Of a stretch of DNA of 64,000 bases, positions 31,592 through 43,294 are shown one piece after another. Each line of letters starts with the position of its first letter. Positions within the stretch are counted from its first letter, which is position 1. The notes under the pieces were generated by a model. The model had not been told where the DNA came from. It was given only the letters and a program-made list of their open reading frames with translations, and did not search any database. The position numbers and the translations under genes were made by a program. The stretch spans positions 1,240,001 through 1,304,000 of the forward strand of contig JAMXDE010000005.1 in the NCBI GenBank assembly GCA_026770025.1, given 5' to 3'. The stretch comes from Craspedostauros australis (lineage: Eukaryota; Bacillariophyta; Bacillariophyceae; Mastogloiales; Achnanthaceae).

Positions 31592-34289
31592 ATGGCAGAC
31601 ATCGAACTCGACTACTCGCTCTTTGGCGATATTTTGAAAAAGCCAGCGACTGGTGAAACAGCTGTCCCAGACGATGTGTTGCTGGACAAGACGGTAAGCA
31701 TCAGACCTGCACAAGCGTACACGAAGGCACAACGCATCGAAAGTAAAGAAAGACAAAGCAAGCGAAAACCAGAGCTCTGCCTGTTCAGGCAAGGGCAGTT
31801 TGTGACAAAGCATGTGCATTTAAGTGTGCGCGTGTGCGTACATCATGCTCATATATTGAAGGCCCAGTAAGACACTTGGGTGCAAGCAGAGCAACTTGTG
31901 ATGGTCGTTGTCTGGGAGCCTGTTGACTCTGCACTTCGATTCGATGGAGTATGAATAGAACGACAATCCTGTCCACACCATTCCAACCACGCACCCCACC
32001 ACCAACTGACCAACAGAATCTTCCATCGTTCACATTTTGATCATCAAACATCGACTCTTCCTTCAAACATGCATCCTTGTACCATGACCAAAGCTCCTGC
32101 TCTACTTCGGCGCGCACTGGTCAGGTCGTAAGTACCATACAACTTGGATTGCCAACAACAAGAGATCTGCGCCAGGAGAAGCTGCGACACAATGTCTCCA
32201 ACCTAACCTTTCGTCCTTTTCTTCACTTCAAACCACTTCGTCGATCTACTCGTGCTTCCCGACTGATTGGTCCCCATCAATGCCTCGTACTCCGGACTTC
32301 TCGTGGACATCTTGAAACGGGCATCAACTGTCATACACACCCACAACTACACCATGGGACTACGCATTGTCTTGATGTCTCTGCACGCCAACTCCGACTG
32401 ACATCTCAAACCACATCACGACTAATCCACGAATGCACAAACTCTTCCACTGTCCTGCACTCCACATTCACGCACTTCACCTCGGACCCATCATGATGCA
32501 AACGCTGATGATCATGGCAACCAACCAACCAAACCAAATCTCAACACCAACCTGCGCATACCAATCGTCCACAACAACCTTCCAAACACCAAACATTGCA
32601 ACGGCATTGCCCGACGAATCCAACCACTCATTTATGGATGAATGTGGTGTTGCACATATCGACAACCCAATGCTCATCCAATCCAACCCACACCCTACCA
32701 CATCAAATCGACATCGACATCGACATGACCACCGCACACAGCATGCCTGAAGTTCACACCCAAGCTCCATCTGTTCAACCAGCTCCAAGCAGACAAGTCA
32801 GACTACGAGATTGTATTCTGTTCCATGGACCGGTCTCAGGAGGAGTATGACAAATACACAGAGGACATGCCTTGGTGGTGCCTTCCCTACGCTATCTCGA
32901 CGCTCCCCAAACTCGCAGAGCTCTACGAGGCCAGCGGCTTGCCATACCTGGTGGTCTTGGACATCGATGGCTCGGTCATCACGAAGGAAGGAGTTCAGAA
33001 CCTGCGAATGGATCCAGTCGGAAAGCGCTTCCCTTGGAGACCACAGCCGCTCGTGGACATCATGCCCAAAACCTACGTCGCCAGCAGCCTCGTGGAGCAT
33101 TCCATTGATGACCTGGAGGAGAAGTACATCATGCTCTTCTTCGCATCGAAGACATGCGATCTCTGCGCAGAATTCACGCCTTGGTTGATAAAGGCATACA
33201 ATATATTGAAGGAGAGGCGACCCGGCGACTTCGAGGTACGTCCATCTTTTGCTTTCTTCTCGGTCCATTCATTTCATGCCGTGGATACGTGCTCGCTTTG
33301 ATCGAACATCACGATCGTCCTGTTTCGCTCTGTGTGTTGCTGTTGATGCTACATACTCTTCACTAGCTGGCATCTCTGAAAGCATGAACCTTGCATTGCG
33401 TCTGCTTCAATCTATACATCAGGTCAACGACTTTCATGCATTTGGTCATTCCTTGTACTCACATCTTGCACTCCCCATCGCATCCTCACTGATCACGCGC
33501 TCCGAACTCTACCTGGCTCTATCTTGGTTGTCGTCTGGTACTTCACATCTCGGCTCCTTCGAACTCTTCGGTTCCTTTGGCACATCATCAACTCATCATG
33601 CATGCTGCAATGCCGATGCGTGCCATACACCACCGACGACACCAATAACTCCGCCGATGCTCCCTCCGCAGCTCCTCTTCGTTTGTTGCGACGATTCTCA
33701 GGCAGATTTTGATTCTTACTTTGCCACGATGCCATGGGGAGCAATCCCCTTTGATGACAGAGAAACGAAGAAGAACCTGGAGAAGCGATTCGAGATAACC
33801 AACTACCCAACGCTCGTCATGGTCGGCCCGGTCAACTACGACGAAGGTGAGGACCGACCGCTGATCAACCCTGACATCCGCGCTGTCATCGAAACGGGCG
33901 ACTACATCAGCGACTTCCCGTACTACCCTAAGCCATTCGGTGACTTCTGCACAACCACGGATGATATCAACACACACAAATGCCTCATCGTCTTCCACGA
34001 GGGCGGAGAGATGGACGATCAGGACGAGGTCGAGGAGGCGGTGAAGCAGGCCGCGATGGACTACAGAGGAGACGAGATCATCAAATTCTACTGGGCATTC
34101 GACGACGAAGTCCCTTTGGTGGCCAACACAAGGCAAGCTTGCGACCTTGGGCCGCTGCAGGAGGAGCCCACGATGGTTCTACTCGACATACCCGATGACG
34201 GAGCCTTCTACGTTAGCGAGGAGACGGAAGTCACGGTAGACACAATCAAGTTCTTCCTCATGAACCACGGAGAGAGACAGCAGATCTAG
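31592..34289 (+). CDS. Nucleoredoxin-like protein, four exons
   Basis: Exons 31592-31693, 32094-32127, 32742-33235 and 33672-34289 give 415 aa. Exon 2 is a 34-base microexon encoding LLLYFGAHWSG; it splices within a Pro codon to CLKFTPKLHLFNQL. Introns are GTAAGC...AAAG, GTAAGT...CACAG and GTACGT...CGCAG. The first thioredoxin fold has YFGAHWSGPC...FTPKL, then EIVFCSMDRSQEEYDKYTEDMPWWCLPYAIS and LPYLVVLDIDGSVIT, which is characteristic of nucleoredoxin. A second fold has FFASKTCDLCAEFTPWLI and YPTLVMV. In the first active site the N-terminal Cys is Ser (WSGPC), while the second keeps TCDLC. Nucleoredoxins act as redox regulators or protect antioxidant enzymes. The C-terminal third (from about 300) is acidic and may be a third, redox-dead fold. 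Confidence 0.85.
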
Positions 34290-35151
34290 AGAGACCTCCT
34301 TTACCACGCCATGCCGCATTTTGGAGGGCGATTTCAGGGTCTGAGCGAGGAGGCTCGAGCCAAAGCCAATGGATAGCAACGTTGAGCGGTGGCAATGATC
34401 CTCTAAACGAACTCTGTCCCGACGTCGTCATCCACATCATTTTACCATGCGGATGGAGATAGAAAATGGATAACGCACGCGCATACGAGTAGAGTGCTCA
34501 TAAATCATGTTATTCTGTGTTTTACTCTTTATTCATTTCGCAAAAGGAGGCATTCCTATGCATCGAATGCTCAGTATTGGTTGGAGAGGCGTTCGTACTC
34601 GTGCGTATGGTCAAGAGCAGTGCGAATCACCAGCCGCATTGCCAGTTGTCGTATTGAATAAACGGCCCGATGATCTCCCTTCAGAGCAAACATCATCTGT
34701 AAACTCCCTCGACTATCGAATACTTCAGATGATTGCCTCTGCTTCAAAGAAGAATTGATGGAAACGACTTGAGTACGTACAATACACGTCGTCCCTACGA
34801 CTCTTCGAGAGAGAGAGAGAGCGGATCCTAATGCCGACAGAATACTGGAGTGCGCGCATGCGGTCTCATCGAAGCAAGAGCAGTACTCTACGAGCAAGAG
34901 TAGTCGCAAAACATCTCCATGTTTCGAAGGCAATGCTCTCTTTCTGAATCGTGCGTCTCTGTTTTGTTGGGCATTCCATGGCGTCATGGTTTCTGATGAA
35001 TGCATGGGCGGCTCTCTGGGGAGAATAGTTGATTCACCATCAAAGCGGCAGCCTACAAGCGTTGATGCCATGTCAGCACACGAAGACACGGAATCCCCAG
35101 ATTTCACGTTCAATCGTCGCACCGCACTCGAAGCTCCGATGTAAAATCGCT
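34290..35151. other. Convergent spacer, no gene seen
   Basis: No gene is supported. It has a GA run at 34809-34821 and a CGAGTAGAGTGCTCATAAA stretch at 34486-34504 that uses the recurring TACGAGT word. A minus-strand frame that runs through here and across the ferredoxin-like gene is in another phase and lacks domain signals. Confidence 0.55.
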
Positions 35152-35493
35152 TTACATGCGGATTTCGAGTCCCTTTTCTTGCAACGATTTCAGCCTGGGC
35201 TCCGGAGGGACCTTGGCGACGCAGGGCTTCGTCATGCGCCCTGCCAGGAATATCTCGCATGTGGCGCAATCTCCCTTCTTGCAGGAGTAACGTGGCTTGA
35301 CACCCAGCTGCGCGACCGCCTTCGAAAGCGGCGTGCCGGGCTTGAAGTTCTTCTTCTTGCTTCCGTACGTCAGCACCGTCATTTGCAGTGACGAAGCGCG
35401 CACCGTCGCTGGTGCAACAGCGAATGCATGGCATGCGGTGGCTGTGCAGAGGAGCAGCAGCAGCGAGCTCAGAATGGCGCGAGAGATTTGCAT
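35152..35493 (-). CDS. Plastid-targeted small 2Fe-2S ferredoxin-like protein
   Basis: The product is 113 aa. Residues 1-23 are a signal peptide (ISRAILSSLLLLLCTATACHA) followed at the predicted cleavage site by FAVAP, the Phe-at-+1 'ASAFAP' type motif of bipartite plastid leaders in algae with secondary red plastids; a short Ser/Arg transit part precedes the mature TVLTYGSKKKNF. The cluster ligands are SCKKGDCATC and a downstream KPC, i.e. C-x4-C-x2-C...C, as in plant-type ferredoxins. At about 75 mature residues it is shorter than photosynthetic ferredoxin (about 97) and its N-terminal part is different, so it may be an electron carrier or cluster-binding subunit of a plastid complex. The ATG choice rests on the signal peptide. 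Confidence 0.85.
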   Translation of the reverse strand: MQISRAILSSLLLLLCTATACHAFAVAPATVRASSLQMTVLTYGSKKKNFKPGTPLSKAVAQLGVKPRYSCKKGDCATCEIFLAGRMTKPCVAKVPPEPRLKSLQEKGLEIRM

Positions 35494-36079
35494 TGTGGGT
35501 AAGGCGAAGGTGATTGGTGTGGCTTGTGGTACTACGATGGATGTGATTGTCAATGGTGGCACAATGAACAAGATTGTACACTGTGTTCAGGCAGGAGCAT
35601 GTTGGTGCGCCTCCGAGATGGTGAGGTGGAGCGAGAGCGGAACGAGGGCGCAGAACTTCGTGTGCAGGAAGGATGGACGTGTGTGGAACCTCGATCTTGT
35701 CCGTGCGTTTTTGTTCTTGGGAGTCATCCATCTCTCTAGACTTATAGCATAGAATGTCTTGGAGCGCGAATCAAGTTGATTGTTCCGCCTGGATTGACAC
35801 ATTCGACCAAATATCACCTTTGCCAAGTCATGGATACGCAGACGCCGAAAGAACGACAGAGAAAACAAGAGAGAAACAATTGCAGAAAATTCGACCAACG
35901 ACAACAGCATCTATCTGGTGCGTGCTTTTTGCTGCCTGCGTTGTATCTGCCGACGAGCCACGCGGACCGCCGGCGACTCTCTTGTGTTGGTGATGGCAAA
36001 GTGCAACATTGCACGATACAGGCTACGGATGCATCACTCGTACTGGTATACATAGGAGCTGCTCGTTGGTCATAAAATA
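35494..36079. other. Divergent intergenic region
   Basis: It holds the promoters of the ferredoxin-like and prolyl oligopeptidase genes. No further gene is seen. An ACTCGTA word lies at 36036-36042, close to the oligopeptidase start. Confidence 0.6.
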
Positions 36080-38857
36080 ATGTTGCCACGATTTGCGAGA
36101 CAAGCGCGCAGACGGTGTCTGATCTCTTTGCCATTGCTTCACCTGGTTCGACCTGTGCTGTCATTCTCCTTGCTCCCGACGTCATTCGCCCACTCTTCCG
36201 CTCCATTCGCACAGCAATCCGTCAGCATGTCATCCACATCAACGCCATCCACGGAAGATCCATACTCCTGGTTGGAGGAAGTGGAGGCCGATGAGTGCTT
36301 GGAGTTTGCCAAGTCCGCCAACGCAAAATGCCTCGAGGCGCTGGGAGATCCAAAGAACGGAGAGGCAAAGACCTACGAGAAGGTGCTCGGCGTGCTGGAG
36401 TCGGAGGACCGCATCCCTTACCCCAGCAACTACGGCCTTGACGAGAAAGGCGATCGCGTCATGTACAACTTCTGGAAGGACAAGGATCATCCCAAGGGGA
36501 TCTGGCGCAAGACCACCCTCAGCGAGTACAAAGCCAATGCAAAGCCCAACTGGGACCTCGTCCTAGACGTGGATGCATTGGCGGAGAAGGATGGCGTGTC
36601 TTGGGTCTGGAAGGGATCCAGGGCCTTGCCACGAGCGCGGGACCCCATCTCGGAGGGGCGCATCGTCACGCGGGCGCTGCTCAACCTCAGCCGTGGTGGA
36701 ATGGATGCGATTCACGTCAAGGAGTTTGATCTGCTTTCTGGGTCCTTCGTCGAAGAGGACCCCTTCAACCTGCCCGAGGCGAAGACCCGCGCCAGCTACA
36801 AATCGCGCAACGTCCTCATGGTTGGAACTGACCTTGGTCCAGATTCCCTCACCGACTCTGGCTATCCTCGCACCGTCCGCGAGTGGGTTCGTGGCACGAA
36901 GGTCGAGGATGCGCCTGTCATCTTCGAAGGCGAGAAGACGGACATTGCTGTCGGCGCCTACGTCTCGGATCAGCGCAAGTTCGGCGGAGGCATCTGGCAG
37001 CTCCACTACCGCTCGATCAACTTCTACGAAACCAAGTACGTGATTGCGAAGCTAGATGAAGAGCACCTGCTGGCACCCCAAGAACGCACAAACGATGCGT
37101 TGGAATCACCCAAGTTCCAGGACTTGGATATTCAGGCCGATGCCAACCCGAGCATCTACGGCAACATGATGACCCTGTTGCTACGATCTGATTGGACACC
37201 CAAGGAAGGCGGTGCCACCTACAAGACGGGGTCGCTAATTTACTGCGACATCAACAAGTTCCTGGCGGAGGGCAAGGAAGCTTGCGAGTACACTGTGCTA
37301 TTCGAACCCAGCGATCGCACCGCATACGAGTACTACACCTGCACGAAGAACTACCTGCTGCTGTCCACCATGCACGACGTCAAGAGCAAGCTGGAGTTCT
37401 ACAAACTCGACGAGGGAGCCGCTTCGGTGACACTCATCGGCGGTGACAAGGTACCGCGCATCCGCGATTGCTCCGCATGGGCAGTCGATTCCACAGACTC
37501 TGACGAGTTCTGGTTCTCGACCAGCGATTACATTACGCCGACCACGCTGTGCCTAGCCGATGCCACGAAAGTGGAAGGAGACGAGGCAGCCAGCGCCGAG
37601 AATGGTGACGATGATGATGACCTCTTTGTCACGGACAAGCTCAGGTCTCTTCCAGAAATGTACGACTCCACCGGGTTGAAAGTGGAGCAGCGCATGGCCA
37701 CGAGCAAGGACGGGACTCAGGTACCGTACTTCATCGTCATGAAAGAGGACGTTGAGCTGAATGGAAAGAATCCCACCTTGCTGTATGGGTACGGCGGATT
37801 CGAGGTCTCGCTTGGACCACACTACGTCGCATCCACCGGCCTTTCCTGGCTTGAACGCGGCGGCGTGTACATCGAAGCCAACATCCGTGGTGGCGGAGAA
37901 TTCGGACCATCCTGGCATCAGGCAGGCTTGAAAGAGAACCGGAACAAGTGCTACGAAGACTTCATTGCTGTTGCGGAGCATCTGATCGAATCTAAGATCT
38001 GCACGCCGAAGACGCTCGCAGCGCGGGGAGGATCCAATGGTACGCCGCAATGTCGTTCACTGTCGGTGCATTGAGTTGTTCTACTTGTTGCGATTTATTT
38101 GTGAGCGGCTGAGAGTTCGCGCTATCGCAACACTGCAGCAGTTTTGTAGTGGTGCGGAGGATGGCGACTCTGTGGAAGGATTCGCCTCGTTGCTCCTGTC
38201 GCTCCCACCGAGTGTTCGGGTACTCCTGCTCTGCTCTACACAAATGCGCCGATTTCGTGTTTGCATGTCTCACATATCGCATCAATAATCTGTGTTTCTT
38301 TTCATGCCATGAGGCCCCGTGGGTATGCAATTCTGCGCTCTGTTCCGTCCTCTACTTGGTTTGCGCTTGACGATGCGCGACGAACGTGCGCTTCAACGAC
38401 CAAAGGCGGCTTGCTCATGGGCAACATGTACACCATGGCGCCTGAGCTGTTCGGTGCGATCCATTGCGCCGTTCCGTTGTTGGATATGAAGCGCTTCAAC
38501 ACCTTGCTGGCTGGAGCCAGCTGGATGGCCGAGTACGGCAACCCAGACACTGATGACTGGGACAACTTCCTTCACAAGTACTCGCCGTATCACAACATCG
38601 ATATCAACCGAGAATCGTATCCCCCGATCCTGTTCACGACATCCACGAAGGATGATCGCGTTCATCCCGCCCATGCTCGGAAGATGGTGAAGAAGCTGTG
38701 GGATCTTGGCGAAGGGAAGGAGTGGCCGGTGTACTATTACGAGAACATCGAGGGAGGGCATGGTGGCGCTGCCGATGCCAAGCAAAGCGCATTCATGACA
38801 TCCCTGGCTCACGACTTCATGTTCGATACACTCACCAAGAACGCCGAGAAGATGTGA
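36080..38857 (+). CDS. Prolyl oligopeptidase family serine protease, two exons
   Basis: Exons 36080-38039 and 38406-38857 give 803 aa; the 366-bp intron (GTACGC...AAAG) interrupts the nucleophile motif itself, rejoining GGSNG/GLLMGNM. The N-terminal 50 residues are basic and hydrophobic (RFARQARRRCLISLPLLHLV), a likely targeting leader, before EDPYSWLEE, the usual start of S9A enzymes. The beta-propeller occupies about 120-540; the alpha/beta hydrolase part has LLYGYGGFEVS, RGGGEFGPSWHQAG, GGSNGGLL (Ser), TSTKDDRVHP (Asp) and EGGHGG (His). These enzymes cut after Pro in short peptides. An acidic run (GDDDDDLF) lies in the propeller. Internal MSSTSTPST could serve as an alternative cytosolic start. 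Confidence 0.92.
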
Positions 38858-39816
38858 CAGCAGTTCGGTATGAACGGGACGTAGCAGAGCACTAGTAGAG
38901 CAGACAAATGCGGTTGAGCAATAGCAATAAGCCGGTCGCTGTGGGAAGGGCATAATACGACGCTACAATACCCTCTGCACTTGCAGTATTATATTCCTTT
39001 GTGTTCCTGCTTCAGCGCTGATTGTGATCGAGAAGACCATTCTGCTCATCCAAGGTAGGGAAACACAACACGGCGCAATCCACCCGACCAACAGCTCACC
39101 CAATCTACGCCTTTTCTGCTAGACTCGAGCTGAGGCACGAGACAGAAGCTTGCTTTACCCCCAAGCACTTTGGGTAGGCAAGTAGGTATTATACCTCACA
39201 AACAATCATGTTTCTCGTAACCCACATTGCGGCCCATGTTGCTCTTGGCGAGGTTGCGGCAGTGCGGCCGCAGCTCCCGGTGGCCCTCTTGAATCAGCCT
39301 GTTGAGAAAATTGCGTGCGTTGCCGGGCAGGAACGGAACCAGGTACGAGAGATGCGTTGAAGGCGGTGCGACGGGGACTCAACTACGAGTAGTGCGCATG
39401 GTCCGTCCACCGATCGCAGAAGAGACTTTGAAATGGAGTCCCTACGTACTTGAGAATCTGAAGTTCTTTCGTGGTCAGAAAATCAGTGATTCGATGTGGC
39501 TGTCGATGTCGCTGTTGTGGAAATGAGGTATTCTGGAACAAGCGACGAAAGGCGACATTCGTAGGTCATACGCGACGGCAAGGCCTTGGCCTTGGCCTTG
39601 GCCTTGTCTGCTCTATGCTATTTTGCTTGGCTCATTCTTGCGGTCCTCTGCTCTCTGTCACTATTTCGTTGCCGTCAGCGGCGGCGGCACCAGCAGTCGA
39701 AATGGAATTGTACAGCAGAGGAGTAAAGTATAATACCCTCTACTCCAATTGAATCCGGCTCGGTCGGATTGGCTTGCGACATGCATCTTTGACCAGGCTG
39801 TCGATTGTTTGTTGGT
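38858..39816. other. Intergenic up to Copia-1
   Basis: No gene is supported. A CCTTGG tandem lies at 39583-39606. Confidence 0.6.
39583..39606. repeat. CCTTGG tandem, about four units
   Basis: Consecutive CCTTGG units inside an otherwise unassigned spacer. Confidence 0.85.
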
Positions 39817-39987
39817 CCAAGGAGACGCGAGCGTTATTTCGGTTAATTGGGCGTTAGACAGGGCATCAGCGGCTGAATCGTACGCAGCACAGTAGAGACC
39901 ACGTCAGGGGTAAATGGCTCATGCCTTGTGCTCATAATCAATCAGTTTCCCTTCGATTCCATGCCTTTCCCCGCAAGTAGAGTTTGG
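39817..39987 (+). repeat. Copia-1 5' LTR
   Basis: 171 bp, identical to 48397-48567. Ends are CCAA...TTGG instead of the usual TG...CA. Confidence 0.9.
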
Positions 39988-40560
39988 TTTATCATTGACT
40001 CGTCGCTCTTTCTGAGCAACAACACAGAGGAACAGCCTGAGGAGGCTACGATAATACTGGGCTGCAACATGTGCAGATCCCGCCACGGCCGGCACAGCCT
40101 GTATAGTGCGGTGTCTCCTTTGACTACCATGTGCTGGTGATTTTCGATCAACACCAGAGAGACATCAACTCAGTGTTCTCGCAAATGCGTAACTGAGTGG
40201 CAATGATGGACGCATCATGCATGTGATCGACATGTTCGTTCCTTGAGTCGGCTGCCCATGGTGGTAGTACAGATCCTGGGTGCAAATTTCCCGCTTCGCG
40301 ACTTCACAACATACGGAACAAGGACGCAGTAGCGCGACTGCTGGGGGAAATGGACATGATGTAACGAGACTAACTGCAGATGCGCCGTGTTCCAGCGTGT
40401 TAATCTGCCTTCGCTTTGTCTGTTGTTCTGTTGTTTTGAGCGTCACGGAACGCATTCGCTTTTCTCACAAAAACCACAATTCGCACGATTAACACACGAT
40501 TACAACACAGACAACAACAGCAACCAAGACGAGTATACCAACGCATGAAAGACAATCACC

Positions 40561-42054
40561 ATGGCAGGAGCAGCAGCAGAGTTACAGAACTACCTTCGAA
40601 ATGTGCTACTGTTTCCAGAAGATGCAATGGGTCAAGCGTTGAAGGAGCAAGGGATTGCGTCATTTGACGACCTGCTCGCCTTTGATGATGACGAGATCCA
40701 AGGCTTATGCAAAACGATTCGACAAGGCAGTGGCTACATTCAGAACCCGTCATTTGTACCCTCAAAGCCAGATACTGGAATACCGACGATGATCAAGAAT
40801 CCAGGAGTGCCTTTTGGATGGGTCTACGAACAGCGATTACGACAACTTCGATATTTACGATTTCATTACAGCCGCATTCAACGGACTTTCACGTCTTCGA
40901 GCGCCACACTATCAAGATTGAAGAATGTGTGGAGCCTGTTCAAGGAAGAGACACGCATCAAGAAAGCAGACCCTCTGCCAGTACCAGAATTGCTTACCAA
41001 GATCGAGAATGTCAGGGAAACATTGGAAGATATCAAGAACTATTTGGAGAATACACTTGGAAGCAAGGACGTGCCTTTGGCATACGTCGTTCGACCAGAT
41101 TCGGCAAAACCAGAAGACAGATCTCCACCTGTGATACAAGGATTCGGAGAGCCGACATTATTGGACGAACTCATTGATCGAGCACCACACGTGGAGTTGA
41201 CCTACAGAACAGACAATGCTGCGGTTTGGCAAGTAATCCGAGCTGTGACACATGGAGGTCCAGCGTGGAATTGGGTGCAAGGATTCGAACAATCCAAGGA
41301 CGGACGTGCAGGACATCAGGCGTTGGAACAACACTATCGTGGAGACTCTTACCAAGCGAGAACGAAAGCGTCAGCAGATAAGATCATCGCAGAGTCTTAC
41401 TTTGATGGAAAAGCACGAAACTTCACATTCGAGACTTACGCACAACGACTGAACTCAGCTTTCGAGGACCTCGCACAAGGTGGTGAACCACAAGTCGAAG
41501 AAGCAAAAGTGCGACGTCTCACACGTGGTATCAAAGATGACCGACTCAAAGCTGCATGCGAAGTTGTACGTGCAACGCCATCAATTCGATCCAGCTTCCA
41601 CAACACAGTCAACTATTTGTCGGAATCATTGGATCAACGCACTGATACTGCAGTCAACAGACGTATCGCAGGATTACAAGGCAATAGTCCAAAGTACCGG
41701 CGTCGCTCAGGTGGAGGTAGAGGTCGGGGTGGCAGAGGTGGTCGAGGAAGAGGTGGTGACAAGAGCAAGCCACAATATGATGCGAATATGAAAGTCACAG
41801 ACAGATACTACGATCGAGATGAATGGGCTGCAATGTCAGCATCGCAAAGGGCTCGTGCTATTGCATTAAGACAGGAACGTGACGCGAGACGAGGAGTCGC
41901 AGTGGTCAGCACGCAGGGTCAGAGCACAAATCAGCGAAACGAGGAGGTGTCACAATTGACTTCTGCTGCCTCGGGAGGTGCCTCCACCAACCAGCAGCAA
42001 AGGAGCGGCATCGGTGCTTTCGTGACGCGCCGAAACCAACAAAGCCAGTCCTGA
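40561..42054 (+). CDS. gag: Copia-1 gag
   Basis: The product is 497 aa. It has a helical capsid-like region (about 130-360) and an RGG-rich RNA-binding stretch (GGGRGRGGRGGRGRGG, about 380-396) in place of a zinc knuckle. Its TGA at 42052-42054 is followed in the same frame by the protease, so gag and pol differ only by this stop codon. Confidence 0.85.
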   Translation: MAGAAAELQNYLRNVLLFPEDAMGQALKEQGIASFDDLLAFDDDEIQGLCKTIRQGSGYIQNPSFVPSKPDTGIPTMIKNPGVPFGWVYEQRLRQLRYLRFHYSRIQRTFTSSSATLSRLKNVWSLFKEETRIKKADPLPVPELLTKIENVRETLEDIKNYLENTLGSKDVPLAYVVRPDSAKPEDRSPPVIQGFGEPTLLDELIDRAPHVELTYRTDNAAVWQVIRAVTHGGPAWNWVQGFEQSKDGRAGHQALEQHYRGDSYQARTKASADKIIAESYFDGKARNFTFETYAQRLNSAFEDLAQGGEPQVEEAKVRRLTRGIKDDRLKAACEVVRATPSIRSSFHNTVNYLSESLDQRTDTAVNRRIAGLQGNSPKYRRRSGGGRGRGGRGGRGRGGDKSKPQYDANMKVTDRYYDRDEWAAMSASQRARAIALRQERDARRGVAVVSTQGQSTNQRNEEVSQLTSAASGGASTNQQQRSGIGAFVTRRNQQSQS

Positions 42055-43294
42055 CATGAGGCGGGAGGACGTCGCCAGACAGCCGCGACGAGTCAATCCC
42101 TCCCACCTGACACATCCAGGGCTGAGCTGGACTCACACGCTGACACTTGTGCTTTCGGACCATCTGCTTACATTGTGCATCGTACCTCACAAACTGTCAC
42201 AACATCACCATTTTTGGACACATTGGGAGACGTCGAGAACGTGCCCATTGTAACAGCGGCAATTGCATATGATGATCCGATCTCGTACACGACTTACATT
42301 CTCTTCTTTCCTCAATCGTTATACTTCGACAATTTACGACATCCGCTGTTGTGTCCACATCAAATGCGCATGGCTGGCATTACAATCAATGAAACACCTC
42401 TCACGATGTTGCCGGAGGATGAGCGCCATGCACACTCACATTCTATTCTTTATTCACATTACGATCTGCATATTCCTCTTCAGCTACATGGTACAGTTTC
42501 CTACTTCCATATACGCAAACCTACCAAGGACGAGATCAGGTCCGATCATGATTGCGTACACGTCTACATGACATCCGATCAGTATTGGGATCCAGCCCAG
42601 CTGTCGACAGGGGACGATGAGGCGTCCATCCGTACCAAGCTTGAGTCAGAAAAGCAGATGCAACACATTTCATCACTTACATGTCAACGCGAAATACATT
42701 CCATTCAACATGCACGTACCTCCAATCGAAAGGGGACGGTTACGCCAGAACAGCTGGCAGCAAGGTGGCGCATCGGTATTGAAGCAGCACGACGCACGCT
42801 TGGCGTCACAACACAATTGGCTGTCAGAGACTTCAGCACGACAACGGGAACACGTCGTTTGGTTCCATATGCAATGCAACTTCGATATCGCCGCCTCAAC
42901 ACCAAGATGTACACGGATACCATGATCGCGAAGACAAAGTCCATGCGCGGAAACAAGTGTGCCATGATCTATTGTACGCCGTTTCATTGGGTTCGAGTGT
43001 ACCCAATGGCAGCCCGACGCGAAGCTGCACAGACACTTGACGAATTATTCAGAGACTACGGAATTCCGCACACCATGATACCAGATAATGCGAAAGAGCT
43101 TGTCGAAGGCGACTTCAAAGCAAAGCTTCTCAAGGCACAGGTTTCACTTCGACCAATTGAAGCCTACATTCACAATCAGAACAAGGCTGAAGCGACAATT
43201 CGTGAGCTCAGACGTCACTACCGTCGACTCATGACATCCACGAACACACCAGCATACCTATGGGACTATTGCTTCGAGTATTGTGCCGAGATCC
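42055..43294 (+). pseudogene. pol: Copia-1 pol, protease and integrase 5' part
   Basis: In frame with gag just after its TGA. The protease motif ELDSHADTCAFG lies 35-45 codons in; the integrase core follows with MYTDTM (first Asp), IPDNAKEL (second Asp) and NKAEATIREL (Glu). The frame is cut at CAEIL by the non-LTR insertion; it stays open into the insert, which creates a chimeric frame of over 1000 codons ending at 45396. Confidence 0.85.

Noticed and set aside
34571-35731. 386-codon minus-strand frame across the ferredoxin-like gene
   Set aside because: It runs in a different phase from the ferredoxin motif and signal peptide and has no conserved features.
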